The notes: generated from the letters alone by a model not told the origin. A DNA stretch of 64,000 nt from Embiotoca jacksoni (GCA_022577435.1 JAKOON010000015.1:16271830-16335829); one strand, 5' to 3'; positions 19,291-31,620 are shown, counted from the first letter of the stretch. Translations and numbers: made by a program.

Positions 19291-21321
19291 ATGTTAACCG
19301 GCTGGTTAACCTTTACTGCACTCCTGGCCGCAGCTACTGGCACTCTGACGTTAGCACCCACCTGCAGGGTCAAAGGTCATCCAGAGGCTGAGCTGACTTT
19401 AAACTGTGGAGATGGAAAGAAAACAGGTCAGTGAGGAGGCTCTGTCCCACTTCCACACTTAAGCAGTTAATTTGCTTCATTTTCTAAATAACCAACTACA
19501 ATTTCATTTAAATTATTCACACTATCCTCCGTCTTCCTCAGTTAGAAGTTTAGAGCAGAAATAGCAGGTCTGTGACTCACCTGCTCCTCCTCTCGTGTGC
19601 AGGTGTGGTCCAGTACTGGCACACCCCCTTCGGAGACCTCCGGACTCCAGGTCTCCTCAGTAAACTGGACCCCGTCTTCATGCACCACGATGGCAGCTTG
19701 GTGGTCCCCAACACCAGCAGTCTCCACAGCGGCCGGTACTACTGCCTCCTGCAGCATGCAGAGGGAACTACGCTGTGGCCCTACGAGCTCCGTGTCGCTC
19801 ACAGCAATCCAGAACACAGTCAATATGAAGGCCGTGCTGCGTTCAGGGTCAGGAGGGACGTTGGGGACGAGAAGCAGGCCAGTGTCTCAGACGGGCAGTT
19901 TGCAGGAGCTGTGGCGGCGTCGGTGCTGCTGACGTTTGTGCTGGGATTCAGCGCCGGAGCTCTGAGCAGGACTCCTGTTCTCAGGTGTGTTTGCAGCTCA
20001 GCTTCTCCCAAAACTCAAACAATTACTGTTCAATTACTTCTGCAACTATGACTAGATATTTACCTCTCTGAACCTTTTGGTGACTAGACTAAAGAGGAAT
20101 GAACAGACAGGATGTGCAGAGACTATTCAGGACATATTCTTGAAACAGCAGTGTGCACTTCATGTATTTACTCACTGTACTCTAATGGATGCTGTGCAGT
20201 TTCAGATGTGAATGTATTTGTACCGTCTATCCAGGCAGCTACTTGTTCACATTAATCTCTAACTTTATGAAAATCAAGAAACTTGATTTAAGTTGTAAAA
20301 TCAACACAAGCACCATTCCACATTCAGTGTGCTGAAAACATCATTATGACAATTCATCTGAGCTGTAAAGATATAAGAAGGCGGTTTTAAGTTATATTGA
20401 CAAACTTCCATCACACCGTTTCCTCTCAGGTGTTTAAAGGCAGTGATCACGAGGCTGCGGTCACCGCGGCAACAACGCCAAACTGATGGACAAACCATGA
20501 CAACCCTGCCGCCCATGTACGACAGCCAAGCCTTTGAGATGGAACAGGCGAGCAACGACGACTCTGCGATTTGCGTATCCACAGATACGACAGTCTCATC
20601 GACGAGCTCATCCCCCCCCACCAAACCCCAGAGAAGCTTCCGGCACAAACGAGAGGAAAAGCGGGAAAACGCAACATACCTGGAGGGATGTGACATGAAA
20701 GAGGAGGAGGAGCTGAGAGAGGAGGAAAAGCAGAATGAAGGGTGTGACAGGGAGGAAGAGGAGGAAGAGGAGAGAGAGGTTAGTAGCTTCTGTCTGTTAG
20801 AAGAAGATGAAGAGAGTCAAACTAAAACAGATGAGGACAAGTGCAGTGAGGAAAGGAAGGATGAAGATGGAGGAGAGAGCAGGGAGGAAGAGACGGACTG
20901 CAGAGGGGAGGAAGAGGATGGTGAGAAAGATGGAGAAAAGAAGGGCGAGGAAGATGTAGAGACGGACACGTGCAGAGATTCTGAGCAGTCGTCTACAGAA
21001 ACAGAAGACGACGAGAGCGACAGCAAAAACCAGGAGGACGCGATAAAGAAAGGAAATATAGAAGGAGGAGAACCGTCGTCCTCGGCGACCTGCCCGGACC
21101 GCCGCAGCCGCGTCATCCGCCTGTACCAGTACGACGAGGACGGCCAGCGATACGGCCACCTGCCAGACCCCGCCCCCGACGAGCTGGGCCCCGCCCCCAG
21201 GCTCAAACAGCGCTCCCGATCTCTGACTCGCCTCAACGCCATCATGGCTGCCGCCTCAGCGGGGCCGCTGGAAAGGAGTGAGGGGAGCGAGGAGAGGCCA
21301 CACTTCCACATGGAGATATAA
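19291..21321 (+). CDS. Single-pass membrane protein with Ig V-type domain and acidic tail (unnamed)
   Basis: Three exons, 19291-19426, 19603-19984 and 20430-21321, join in phase (donors gtcagt, gtgtgt; acceptors cag) to 469 aa. Residues 1-18 look like a signal peptide. Residues 25-112 form one Ig domain: Cys39, Trp51 (VQYWHTPFGDL), then SLHSGRYYC with Cys93; Asn82 (NTS) is a glycosylation site. Residues 145-168 (FAGAVAASVLLTFVLGFSAG) span the membrane. The tail has a PPMYDSQAF motif, about 130 residues dominated by Glu, Asp and Lys, then a less biased end with VIRLYQYDEDGQRYGHLPDP and LKQRSRSLTRLNAIMAAASA. The start is the first ATG after an acceptor-like tctgcag. Extracellular ligand binding is inferred from the fold only. 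It is tail-to-tail with dcun1d5. I do not recognise an orthologue. Confidence 0.82.
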
Positions 21322-22460
21322 CGGAGACGCCACAGAGGGTGGACAAAATAATGAGAACACCAGGCCAGAGGAGGAGTTTGAGGGGCCTTCAGTCGTCAGG
21401 AGGAACTGGCGGGTTTCAGAGTCACAAAGTACTGAAACACGCCGTGATCTTTTTCATGACTTTTCACAGCTGTCATTTAGTTTACAATCAAGGACTGAAC
21501 CACTAAATCACTGCTATCATTGAGAGCTGCAACTAACAATTTTTTCACTCAATTAACTAATTGATAGCATTCACTTTTTATATATATAGATATATATGTA
21601 TATCTATATATACATACATATATACATATTCACATTTGACAAATAGGCAAATCTTCACATCTGAGAAGCTGAAAAACGGGATAATATTTGAGATTTTTGA
21701 ACTGTTAACCAGATAGTGGGATAGAAAAAGTGATTCTTATGAATAATTTGTGTTTCTTCCTCTTGTATCGATTAGCTTGCATCACTTGAGGTTTCTGTGA
21801 CGACCGGTGTTACCGTCCAGCAGCTGGTCTATTACCAAGTGCATCATTCAGGTACAAGGGGAAAGGATGTCCTTTTTACTTGGCCAAGCACTCGTAAAAA
21901 CCTCCGATGTCCACAACGGAAACAGTCAACTCTGTTTCTACCGTCTTCTCCAGGATGATGAGTTACTGCATTATAATACTGTACATGTGCTTATAAAGTG
22001 TTGAATGAAACCTGCAGTTTACACCATTTATTAAGAAGCAGCTTGCCGTACCTCCATTTCCATTTTATTACTTTGCAAACATCTATAAACAAGACACAAA
22101 ATGAGAAAAAATAATTATCCAGAAAACATAAAATCCCCAGGTCGGCTCTCAGTTCATTTCCTTCTTTGTTTTCTTATTTTAAGAACTTGTTTTCTCATCT
22201 CCAAACGAACACTATAAAAAGTCTACTCGGAGAGAGAAAGGCCTCTTGACAACAGATGGCTGATGGGATGTTCAGTGAGTCCACGTATGATTCTGTAGTC
22301 CATATTTTTGTGTGTGTCTCTGAGTGTGAGTGTGTGCGTGTGTGTGTGTTGGTGAGACCTGAAACTGCAGGTTTTCCTTTTTTCTTAAACAACAAACAGA
22401 TTCCTGTTCTTGCGGCGGTTGTTTTCTCCATCTTTCTTGGTTTTGGTGTTGTGACGTCTG
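21322..22460. other. 3' UTRs between convergent Ig gene and dcun1d5
   Basis: Holds 3' UTR sequence of both genes. A degenerate teleost repeat starts gctgcaactaacaattttt (21520-21760). An AT-rich palindrome lies at 21581-21612. Minus-strand AATAAA signals lie at 22027-22032 and 22064-22069, suitable for dcun1d5. Confidence 0.5.
22027..22069 (-). terminator. Candidate poly(A) signals of dcun1d5
   Basis: Two AATAAA hexamers on the minus strand (plus strand TTTATT at 22064-22069 and 22027-22032), about 400 bp past the dcun1d5 stop. Confidence 0.5.
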
Positions 22461-25400
22461 CTACGATGTGGACGAAGTTTTCTGCCAATCCACAAACTCA
22501 TCTAGCAGCACCGGCCCTGCAGACACAACAACTCATATCATTAACCATCTACATTCCTGCACCTTTTAACTGTCAAATGTCAAAGAGCACCTTTAAAAAT
22601 CAAAATCTAACTTAAGTCCAACTCACACTTAGAAAAGCATCAAAATAAAAGACTTTTACCACAAATTCTCTGTATTTTAAAATCCTTCCCTCCTTCTGTA
22701 AATAACACTTTCAATCAATCACAGTTACTCAACTCATTTCCTCTGACAGCACATCATAAACCGACAGTATAAATATGAAAATGCGTCGGTGTTTTTCACA
22801 GGTACACAATATATTCGGGAAAGTTGAGACAGTTGTGAAAATAATTTTCAATAAATCATTTCTATGTTTGAAGATTAAATGACTTAAAAAAATAAAAAAT
22901 AAAAAAAACATCAGTCCAAACAAAAGAAAGCCTCTCATTTGTGTGACTTTTAATTTATTTCATTTTATTTAATTATTTCTTTCATTGTTAGCAATATTAT
23001 CAGCTTTGTTTCACGAGTGTCAGGTGACCTCTGCTCTGCTGAATGAGAGCATCGCCAGTTAATTTTTATTCTAAACTTAAAAAATGACATCCAGCATAAT
23101 TTAAACTATGTGTTAAACTTAAGACATTTCCTCTCTGTGACCGTGAGTGAGGAGGGAATTGGGATTGAGCCTTAGTTCAGTTTCAGTGGTCGTGCTTGTA
23201 ACCGTCGCAGCTCCTTAATATAAATCCAGCTCAAGTCTTTTACCTGAGGAGAGACTCACCGTTGTTTTCTGGTCGGCGTGGAGCTGCTATAAAACCGTGA
23301 TGCTGGTTGAGTTTGGTTTAGTACTCACAGGCTCCGTCTTCATCGTAGTTACTGAGGTCTGTGTTGATGGTCCTGCTGAACTCCAACACGTTGTACCACT
23401 GGTCCTTGTTCATCCCCTTGTACTTGGACTGCTGTGGGAGACATTCATGATTGGGGGGTTTGCGGGACTTTACGTCTGCTAACATAAACTACCGGTGACT
23501 TTTATTACATGAAAAAAATTAACTTTTTTCCTTCTTCTGGCGATATCCAAACCAATGAGACACAGATTTACCTCCAGGAACTGGTTGAAGACCGGGAAGA
23601 GAGGCCATGTCCTGCCCAGCAGCAGAGCCAGCATGGATTTAGCTGTGTCCATGTCCAAACTCCTCTGGTCTTTATCCTGATGACGAGACAGAGACAGGAG
23701 GTAACGGCATGGAGGAAATGAAATGGCATAATGACAGAAAGATGAGGCTGTTGGGAAGATCAACCTTTTCCTCCGAAGTATGAACAATATATTTCCTTAC
23801 AATATGATGAAAAATGAAGGTTATGGACTCTTGTATTTCTGAAAACTTCAGCAAAGAAATCTGAGATTTCAGAAAATTCGGAGGTTGTAAATACCACGTG
23901 AGGCCAGCATTCAGTCATGTGGACTTTTCTCGTGAACACAGTAAGTACGACCCACATGAAGGGAGATACTCTTTTCCTTTTATACTTTTGTTTCCTCGTC
24001 ATCCTTCATCACAACAATCACAAAGTGAGGCGCAGAAACATCACCGTCACATTAAAAAGTAATGCACCACTAACTCGCCTGATCTTTTAAAAAGCAACTT
24101 AACAGCAGCCTGTAAACGTGTTTCACCGTCGCCTCTGGTTCAAAGTTTAACCCGTGGTTCTTCTCTGACCACATTGTGCTTCACTCACCTGTAACCACAC
24201 CTTACACTGATGTCACAGGGCACCTGAGTGCACTTGTACATCACTGCAGGATGACAGGTTGAACCACTGCAGATCAGTTAAAAAAATTAAAAATTAAAAA
24301 AAAGATTTTCAGAGGTGTTAAATTACTCCTAAAAAAAGAAGAAGAAAGAAACAGCAGCAGACTCACTCTGGCAAAATCAAATGCATATCTGTAGATATTT
24401 TTGAAGCCCACAGACTCATTGAGCTCACTGCGCAGGTAATCCAGTTTGCCCTGCAACCTCTCTGTGCAGTCACATCTGGGAGGAGATGAAGGAAAAACAC
24501 GTGAGTCTCAACTTTTTAACAGAGATATTGAGAGTTAAAATAAGAAGACGTCTTACTGTAATGTCGTCATTCCCCGGAGCCACTCATCTTTTGTGAAGAA
24601 GCCCATATTTGCTGCTTCTAGATGCCAGGCTAAAACTAACATGATAATCTGAAAGAGAGGGGAAGGAAATGAGTTCGGACCTTTCAAACATTTAACTCAA
24701 CACTGGTGCATGTAAACAGGGTCTTTGTTTCCTCTGTCATTAGGGATGTCCCGAGCCGATCTCAAAGATTTGTATCAGAGCCGATGAAGGCCTTTTCAAT
24801 TGATCAGTATCGTCTTTAGTGAGAGATATTTAGTCCCTTCCTTTGTTTATGACACCTGTGCAAACAGCTGACATAAAACTGGGAGCATAATCTGTGTCAG
24901 GAAGCAGAAGTGAACTCTGACCTTTGGCATTCCGTGCAGCTGAAATGTTTGACATTTGACGTGGCACCTAAAAGATAAACACTCAATGAAATACAGTGAC
25001 TGTGAATGTGATTAAGTGTAAAGTGATTTTTGTTGTTATGACTGTTAATGTCAAGATTGGAGATGCTTTTTTTTTTTTTTTTTTTTTTTTAAGAGTCTAA
25101 GAGCAGGAAATCATTACAAACCTTCCAAAAACTTATAGTTTTAGTCTTAAAAGATCAACTAAAAATGTCTGGCAAACAGTACTCAATCAGCTTTTCTTGA
25201 CTTGATGACTCTTCTGTCGACAGAAAATTCTGAAATAACACGCCGACGTTTGGGGTGCAGTGACGAACACATGCAGTCCCTGATGTCCTCAAAACCTAAC
25301 ACCATTTTTTCCAAAAGTAAACTGAAGCTGTGTTACAGCGTTGAGTCTCTGGCAGTCAATCAAACACGGATCTGGTTTTTGCACCAAACACATGTTTGTC

Positions 25401-27947
25401 ACCAAGTTGACTGAATCTGATTTGAACACAATCCTGTCGTCCTTACTGTTATCATTTTCTGACCCAGGATTACTCGTATGTCACTTTAATGCTGCAGTGT
25501 GAAGCTTTTGTCTTCCCCTTCTGCCAGTGAGAGTTATTACAAAAACACTGACGACACGTTTACGTCACAGACTCAGAGGGAGGCTAATCCAAAAAAACGG
25601 GGGATAAATAAAAAAGAAATCCCATAATCCGCCAAATCCACTCGTTTCACTATCAGAATTTAACCTATTCAATCTGATAACTGTTGGAGAGTCTTGAAGA
25701 GCCACATGATTGAAAAGTTTTATCCCTATTCAAGTTAGAATAGAGTTAAACCGGCTCAGACAGCGTGCCCAGTTTGAATTCACCCGGCCGGCCAGTATGG
25801 GAACGTCTCACAATACACAAGGTTCAAAAACTGTGTCATAAAACAGGATCGTCCTGATCGGACCTCCTGGACTCGTCCTGCTCCTTCCTGAAAATCATAC
25901 TAAAAATCTTCATAAAGAATCCTGAAGTCCCGCTCAGAGGTAGTTTAACTCTCAGTCTGTTACCCTGAGACCTCGGTGAATCCAGGCCCAGGTGAGGGAC
26001 GGGTGGGGTGAATCTCCGAGCCGGGTGGACTCACATTCTCTGGTTCCACACCGATGTCTTCACAGAACTTCTCCATGGCCTCCGGACCCACCACCATGTC
26101 TGGGCCGGCGTACTCGTTGAACCAGGCCAGGCACTTCTTACTGGAGAACAGCTTCTCGGTGCTGATCGGCCTGGCGCCGCGGATCTGAGGTCGGCTAAAA
26201 CTACAACACAGAACAAAGGTTTAGTTCAACAAAAATAAATAAATAACTTCCCATCCAAAAAAAACAAACAAAAAAACAAATTCAATCATTAATTTTTAGT
26301 GATGCAGGTTTACCACCTGGGGTTGGTGTAACTATCAGCTATGTTTCGTTTGAAGCGCAGGAACTAAAATTCTAATACTCTTCTTTTTTTTTTTTTTTTT
26401 TTTACAAAATCCAGAATTGAGCTGAGAATCAACTCAACATCAAATCAATTAGCAAAAACTTCATATCAATGTTGTTTCTTCTTTCATTACTTACAAAGTC
26501 TGACTTCAAGTGATAAATTCAAACAGTGCTGTAAATAAGACAAAACAGACTTTCTGTACATGAGTGCGAACGCATTCAGCTCAAACTTTGTGCCTTGCCG
26601 GAAGTGAAATGCTACAAGTTCAGATCATGTGATGTGACTTTTACATCATTATTCAGACATGAGGCGTGTTCTCATGGAACAAACAGTCTGAGACACACAA
26701 ATACAATCTAACACCTGCAATAAAGCTCACTGTCATCAAAGCTATAACATTCAAATGGAGTCTTTATGCCCAGTTTAGGATACATCATGTGCAGTGCTGT
26801 GGAATTATGTTGCCTTGTATCACCGAGATGATGTATTCCTCATTAACAGGACACTCAGTGCTCCTGCTGTGGACCGAGGCAGCGCTGATTAAGAGAACAA
26901 GTATGTGCCAAGTGCGGAGTTCCCCAACCGAGCAGAAAGGAACTCAACTGGAAACACATGTGAAGATGTATTTGCTGCGACTTCATTTTTCCTTGCTGTG
27001 TCACCGCAACATTAACATCCACACTCATCTACTTGCATTCCCTCAACACACACCAACACACTGAAGAGGAAAATGAGAAGGTGAAAGGTTCAGTAAATCG
27101 ACTGCCAGGTGAAAGACAACCCTGCCAGTCCCTTTTTCAGGCCACTGCACAGTACAGCCTGTGACCGTCGTCGCCAGCAAAGAGCCTATGACTCGCTGCG
27201 GATCCTCTGAGGTCAGAGCGCAAACACAGCCAGGACCCAAACTGTGCCACCGCTAAGAGTGGAGGGTTTTCCACGCAGACAGACCACAGACTGGATATAA
27301 AAGTGTTCGTAGCTTCCAGCTCTGAAAAATGAGGCCAATGCAAAAGTGGCTTAAGATGCGATGCCACCAAGTGCCACTAAAGGTTGGCTGCACAAAGTGC
27401 CGGTTTCCATAGAGTCCCATTCAACTTCTCTCATCAAATTCTTAGTCAATAAAATTTTTCCACAAGTTTTCTGTATGTCATTCGTTAAATTAATTCATCC
27501 TGATTAGTGCTCTGGAGGGCCGTCTGAAAATAATCCGTCATTAATTAGAAAGTCAGCTTCAAAAGAGGAGGGGGTGGGGGTGACGACACACGTGTCGGTT
27601 TGATTGACAGGCCTGTTGCGTCAGGTTACAGCTGTCGGTGGGCGGGATGGAGTATTGCCAATCAGATCCACCACTCGCTCCTCCCCCCAGCTCGTCCAAA
27701 TACGGTCACTTCCTGCTTTAAACCGCTCTGAACTAAGACGATGGCGCTGGACAAAATCTGAACTGGAGGCGGCTTAATGGCCGTTCACAAACCAACAGGT
27801 GACGTGACTATTGGTTGCCGCTTGAAACAGACATACGAAGTTACAGTGTGCTTACCTTGTTATTTTACAAGTGCGCTCATTATCGTCTGCATCCGGTAGC
27901 TTCCTCTTCTTCTTCACAGGCATTACTGCACCTTTATTGGGCTTCAT
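22461..27947 (-). CDS. dcun1d5: DCN1-like protein 5 (cullin neddylation cofactor)
   Basis: Promotes NEDD8 transfer from UBC12 to cullins through a C-terminal PONY/DCUN1 domain. Seven coding exons on the minus strand: 27947-27856, 26194-26035, 24648-24557, 24475-24367, 23676-23572, 23431-23329 and 22516-22461, joining in phase to 238 aa (human DCUN1D5 is 237). The N-terminus has the basic MPVKKKRK motif of the family, a nuclear-localisation-type sequence. Later exons read KCLAWFNEYAGPDMVVGPEA, MEKFCEDIGVEPEN, FKNIYRYAFDFAR, DKDQRSLDMDTAKSMLALLL, and end LLDEFVDWQKTSSTS. Basic N-terminus and domain text fit DCUN1D5 better than DCUN1D4. The chosen start is MKPNKGAV at 27947; a second in-frame ATG (MPVKKKRK) at 27923 matches the human start. 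Two upstream exons (28145-28103, 28314-28257) continue the frame but carry no ATG. Confidence 0.93.
25056..25091. repeat. Poly-T run
   Basis: A run of roughly 30 T in a dcun1d5 intron, preceded by ordinary AT-rich DNA. Similar shorter runs occur elsewhere in the window. Confidence 0.8.
27290..27830 (+). repeat. Dispersed repeat family A, copy 4
   Basis: Same block order as the 8 kb copy: atgccaccaagtgccactaa, then ccgtctgaaaataatccgtc, gattgacaggcctgttgcgt, ggttacagctgtcggtgggc and cgtccaaatacggtcacttc. It lies in the first coding intron of dcun1d5. Confidence 0.7.
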
Positions 27948-28102
27948 GAGCTGGGCTACACACAGGAGATTTAAAAAAGAAAAAGACACATGTTGACATC
28001 TGCATCCCCTCATCCACTTACACACACACACACACACACCTCTAGATAACAACAGAAGCCAATAATCAATCATCCGTGTAATGTGTGGAATTAAGGTCAG
28101 AC

Positions 28103-28314
28103 CTGTATACTTCTGGCTGCCGTGTCCATTCAACTCTAACAGATGCTGGAAGAAAAGAAATCAAAACTTCATCTGAAAATGTCCCCGCACGACACTTGAT
28201 AATCCAGTCAGAGGGGAGGAATTAACTACATGTTAAACATCAACACAAATACTTACAAGCTTGTCCAGTGTTTCAGATACTCCTCTGATGCCTGCCAGAC
28301 CGCACAGGTTGATC
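28103..28314 (-). other. Two 5' exons of dcun1d5 (open frame, no ATG)
   Basis: Exons 28314-28257 (acceptor tgtag, donor gtaagt) and 28145-28103 (acceptor ttccag, donor gtctga) join in phase to the start exon. They read INLCGLAGIRGVSETLDKL then HLLELNGHGSQKYT. They are either 5' UTR or code for an N-terminal extension from an alternative first exon. Confidence 0.55.
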
Positions 28315-28794
28315 CTACACAGAGACATAAACACACAAACAAAATATCATTGTTATTCAGATAATGTCAAAACATCTACAAACACGCATGTTAGACATTA
28401 CTTTTCATTTATATCAAAACCGTGAAGGGGGGGGGCACCTGACCTCACATCATCCCATTTAAGCACAATATAAATATGTCCCCGCATCTGAGGGCCACGA
28501 CTGTTTCAGTGAGACACTGTTGAATATTTACATTTTTCAAAATAAACAACAAAAACCTGTAACCTGACCCGTGAATGTTGCGTGTCGTTACATCCCCCCT
28601 GCAAACGTGTTCAGTTTAAACTCATACTGTTCATTCAGCCTTACCAGACACGCACAGACCGTTTTCAACAACACATCTGATCAAGTTAAATGCCTTGTCC
28701 TCCTCAATAAAAACATTTTTTTTTTTTTTTTTTTTAAACTGTTCGAGGAGCTCTCAGAAGTGTGACTCATTATTCCCCAAATGTCAGCGTTTCC

Positions 28795-28895
28795 ATTACT
28801 TGCATGAGACACTTTTTTTTTTTAAGTGCACATTTTAACACGGCCTGTGGTCGGTTCAACTCGTACTTGACATCGAACAGTAAAGAGACAAACCG
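28795..28895 (+). repeat. Duplicated segment, copy 1
   Basis: cattacttgcatgagacact, a poly-T run, then cattttaacacggcctgtgg and tcggt. The same text recurs at 31.50-31.62 kb. Confidence 0.7.
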
Positions 28896-29009
28896 CGTGT
28901 ATTTTTTTTCTCTCGCTTCGTGTCCTGACTTGAAGTTGGTTCACCAAAAAGCAACTGACAGGTCGAGTCTGACGTCACGTAGCAAACAGACCACACAAAA
29001 CAGAACAGG

Positions 29010-29350
29010 CGGTGGTTGAATGTAATCGAGTACATTTACTCAAGTACTGTACTTCAGTACAATCGACGGCTTTAATTACTTCTGGTACTACGGTTTTTCA
29101 TATCCTTTCTATCCCGCAAAAAAACATGCATCTGCAAATTAGGTGATTTAGAATATAAATTTTTCCAATACAGTTAAGGATTAAATGTTCCTATAATTCC
29201 TGAGGAAAAAGTTTATGTTTTAAAGATAAATAAACAGTTTTAAAACCAGTTCGTATTTGCTGGAAAATATCTTGTTTTCTGAGCCTGTTGACTTTAGAAA
29301 ATGATGCAATACTGTAGATTAAACCAACCAACAGGACATAAAAGTAGTTC
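29010..29350 (+). repeat. Teleost dispersed repeat (aagtac-rich)
   Basis: gagtacatttactcaagtac then tgtacttcagtacaat, a familiar interspersed repeat of fish genomes. A related stretch lies at 50.22-50.62 kb. Confidence 0.6.
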
Positions 29351-30214
29351 AAATCAGTGCACACTTCAATAGTACAAAAATGAACCTTAATTCAGAAGTA
29401 AAATTAATTTAAAAAAAAACATTTAAAATGTAGTAAACAGTGTGTGTCTCAATGCTTGTAAGGACATTTTGATGAAAAATACTTACATATTTATACTTCA
29501 AACGATTTTAATTTGTAGGAGTGTTTTTACAGTGTGGTTTTAGTACTTACACTTCAGTAAATATATATGAATATTTATTCTTTCAACGATAATGTGATCC
29601 GAGGTGTTTAACGACGATGATTTAAACACTATCGGTGTTTTTTTGTCTGCCGAGTTTGTGACATTGAACGCAGCACAACAGCCTGTAAGCGTTTTCAAAC
29701 GTCGAAACGGAAACAGTGGAAGTAAACCAGAGTAAAAACGTTCAGCGATAAACATCCACAACAACGACGTGATAAACATCCACAATAATGACGTGAACGT
29801 CACGAAGCGGATGAATGTCTGAACATTATAAACGTTCATGACAGCGGGACGACTCCGCCGATGCTAACGTTAGCTGAACGCGGCTAACCGGGCTACGGTG
29901 ACTAAATGCGACTGATCCGCGTCCAGACCGCCGGGTTGTCGGATGTCACGTTTCACTTGAAACACTTAACACCCGTTTGTTGTTTTAATTTTCTTCTGGG
30001 ACTCAGCGTGCGCTCACAGCGGGCTTCTTTTGTCTGCTAGCCGACGTTAGCGGGCTCGCCGCGGGTGTCACAGCTACTCCGCTAACACGTTAGCTAATTT
30101 CTTGAGATGCGCGTCGAAGGAAATCAGCCTGAATATCATTTAATATAAGAGAGCTCGTTCATTTTTTTATAACTGACAACAGATAAGTCTTTTTAAACAG
30201 TCCCAAACACGTAC

Positions 30215-30400
30215 CCTTTTTAGGTTACTGTCTGCTTGGTTTATCAGTTCCACCTGCTCCTCCTGTGCCGGAGTCTCTCGGCTGATGCCGGTGTTGTGTC
30301 CAAGTCCGTTTCCGGCGTTTCCGTGGGATTGGACGATACCATCCTTCTATGGGGGATGGATAAGAGCGAAAGGTTCCCCCGTGTCCGCAAATATGCGTTT
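30215..30400 (-). promoter_or_regulatory. Probable dcun1d5 first exon and promoter
   Basis: A CpG-richer patch (29.85-30.40 kb) at the head of dcun1d5. On the minus strand a donor agg/gtacgt at 30214 would close a first exon. That exon carries a 32-codon upstream ORF (ATG at 30342, stop at 30244-30246). Confidence 0.45.
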
Positions 30401-31499
30401 TTACGGAATATACTAGAGAAATTATAACTTAATAAAATAAATAATAATTATAAATTTAAAAAAAAAAGTTTTACAGGGTGGTGAACCACGCAATGACGTC
30501 AGATAAATTGAAGGTCAACCCTGCCCGACCGAAATAGGTGAAACGTGCCATTTTTTTTTTTTTTTTTTTTAAAGGAACAATCCATTATTTTTGGCACTCA
30601 CATGTAGGTCTCACATGTACAGTGGATTTAAAGACACATGAAACCAAACAGTGTCTCTTATGTCACATATCTGAATTTATGAAACCACACCTTAAGGCAC
30701 CTTATTTAAACCACAGATGTGTCTTTGTCAATAATAATCAATGTAATCGGATTACACTGACTATATTTTTATCTGCTCACATTAATGAATGCTTGATGAT
30801 TGTGTAAAACTCAGTTGCTCGGTCTTTTAACCTTTTCTTTAATCTAAAATCTTAAAAATGCCTGTCCTCTTGGAGACAATGTGAAGCACATTTGATTTTA
30901 AGCGACGTGTCAACTTAAAGAAAGAAAGAAAAATAAATTACGGTTGAATGAATAGCCTAAATCACAACTGGGTTGTATAAATAAGACAGAAGAAAAATAT
31001 TGTGTCGGACAGGTGGTCTTATCATAATGAGTAGAGGGAAGCAATAATATAAAGCTATGAATGAATAATATTCTGTGAAAGGTGATTTCCGAAATTAAAC
31101 TCTCAGCTGATGTTTATGCATTGAAACTTGTTATTATTTTCAAGCCACCCAGAATTCTTATTGTGTCTAGTAATTAACACCCTTTTAATATGTGGTAAAA
31201 TGATGAACACAATTGACTGTATTCATGCTGTATCCATCATGTTGTGAATTTTCTCATGAATAAATGACTAAATTCTTTGATTTATGATTTAAACTTTGAG
31301 CAGCTTTACACACAACAACACAGACTTTGTACTGTTACCTTAACTTTTAGCATCAGCTGGATCTAAGTCATCCCTCATGCTGTCTGTGTCTGCTGTCAGC
31401 AGCGACTAGTCTGGCAGTAAAGAAAACAGAAAACTTTGTCCTGACAGGAGTCTTTATTTTGCCAGTAAATAAATAATTCCAAAATATTTAAAATGAGGA

Positions 31500-31620
31500 A
31501 AACATTACTTGCATGAGCCACTTTTTTTTTTTTTTTTGTCTTTCTTTTTTTTAAGTCTACATTTTAACACGGCCTGTGGTCGGTACTTGTATGTATTTGA
31601 CATACAGTAAAGATATATAT
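31500..31620 (+). repeat. Duplicated segment, copy 2
   Basis: acattacttgcatgagccac, a longer poly-T tract, then cattttaacacggcctgtgg and tcggtacttg; matches 28795-28895. Confidence 0.7.

Noticed and set aside
20797..21311. Long minus-strand frames of 120 and 164 codons
   Set aside because: They are the antisense shadow of the purine-rich Ig gene exon, and consist mostly of Ser, Phe and Leu runs.
24740..24850. agggatgtcccgagccgatc as a transposon end
   Set aside because: Resembles a fish repeat fragment, but too short and degenerate to place its ends.
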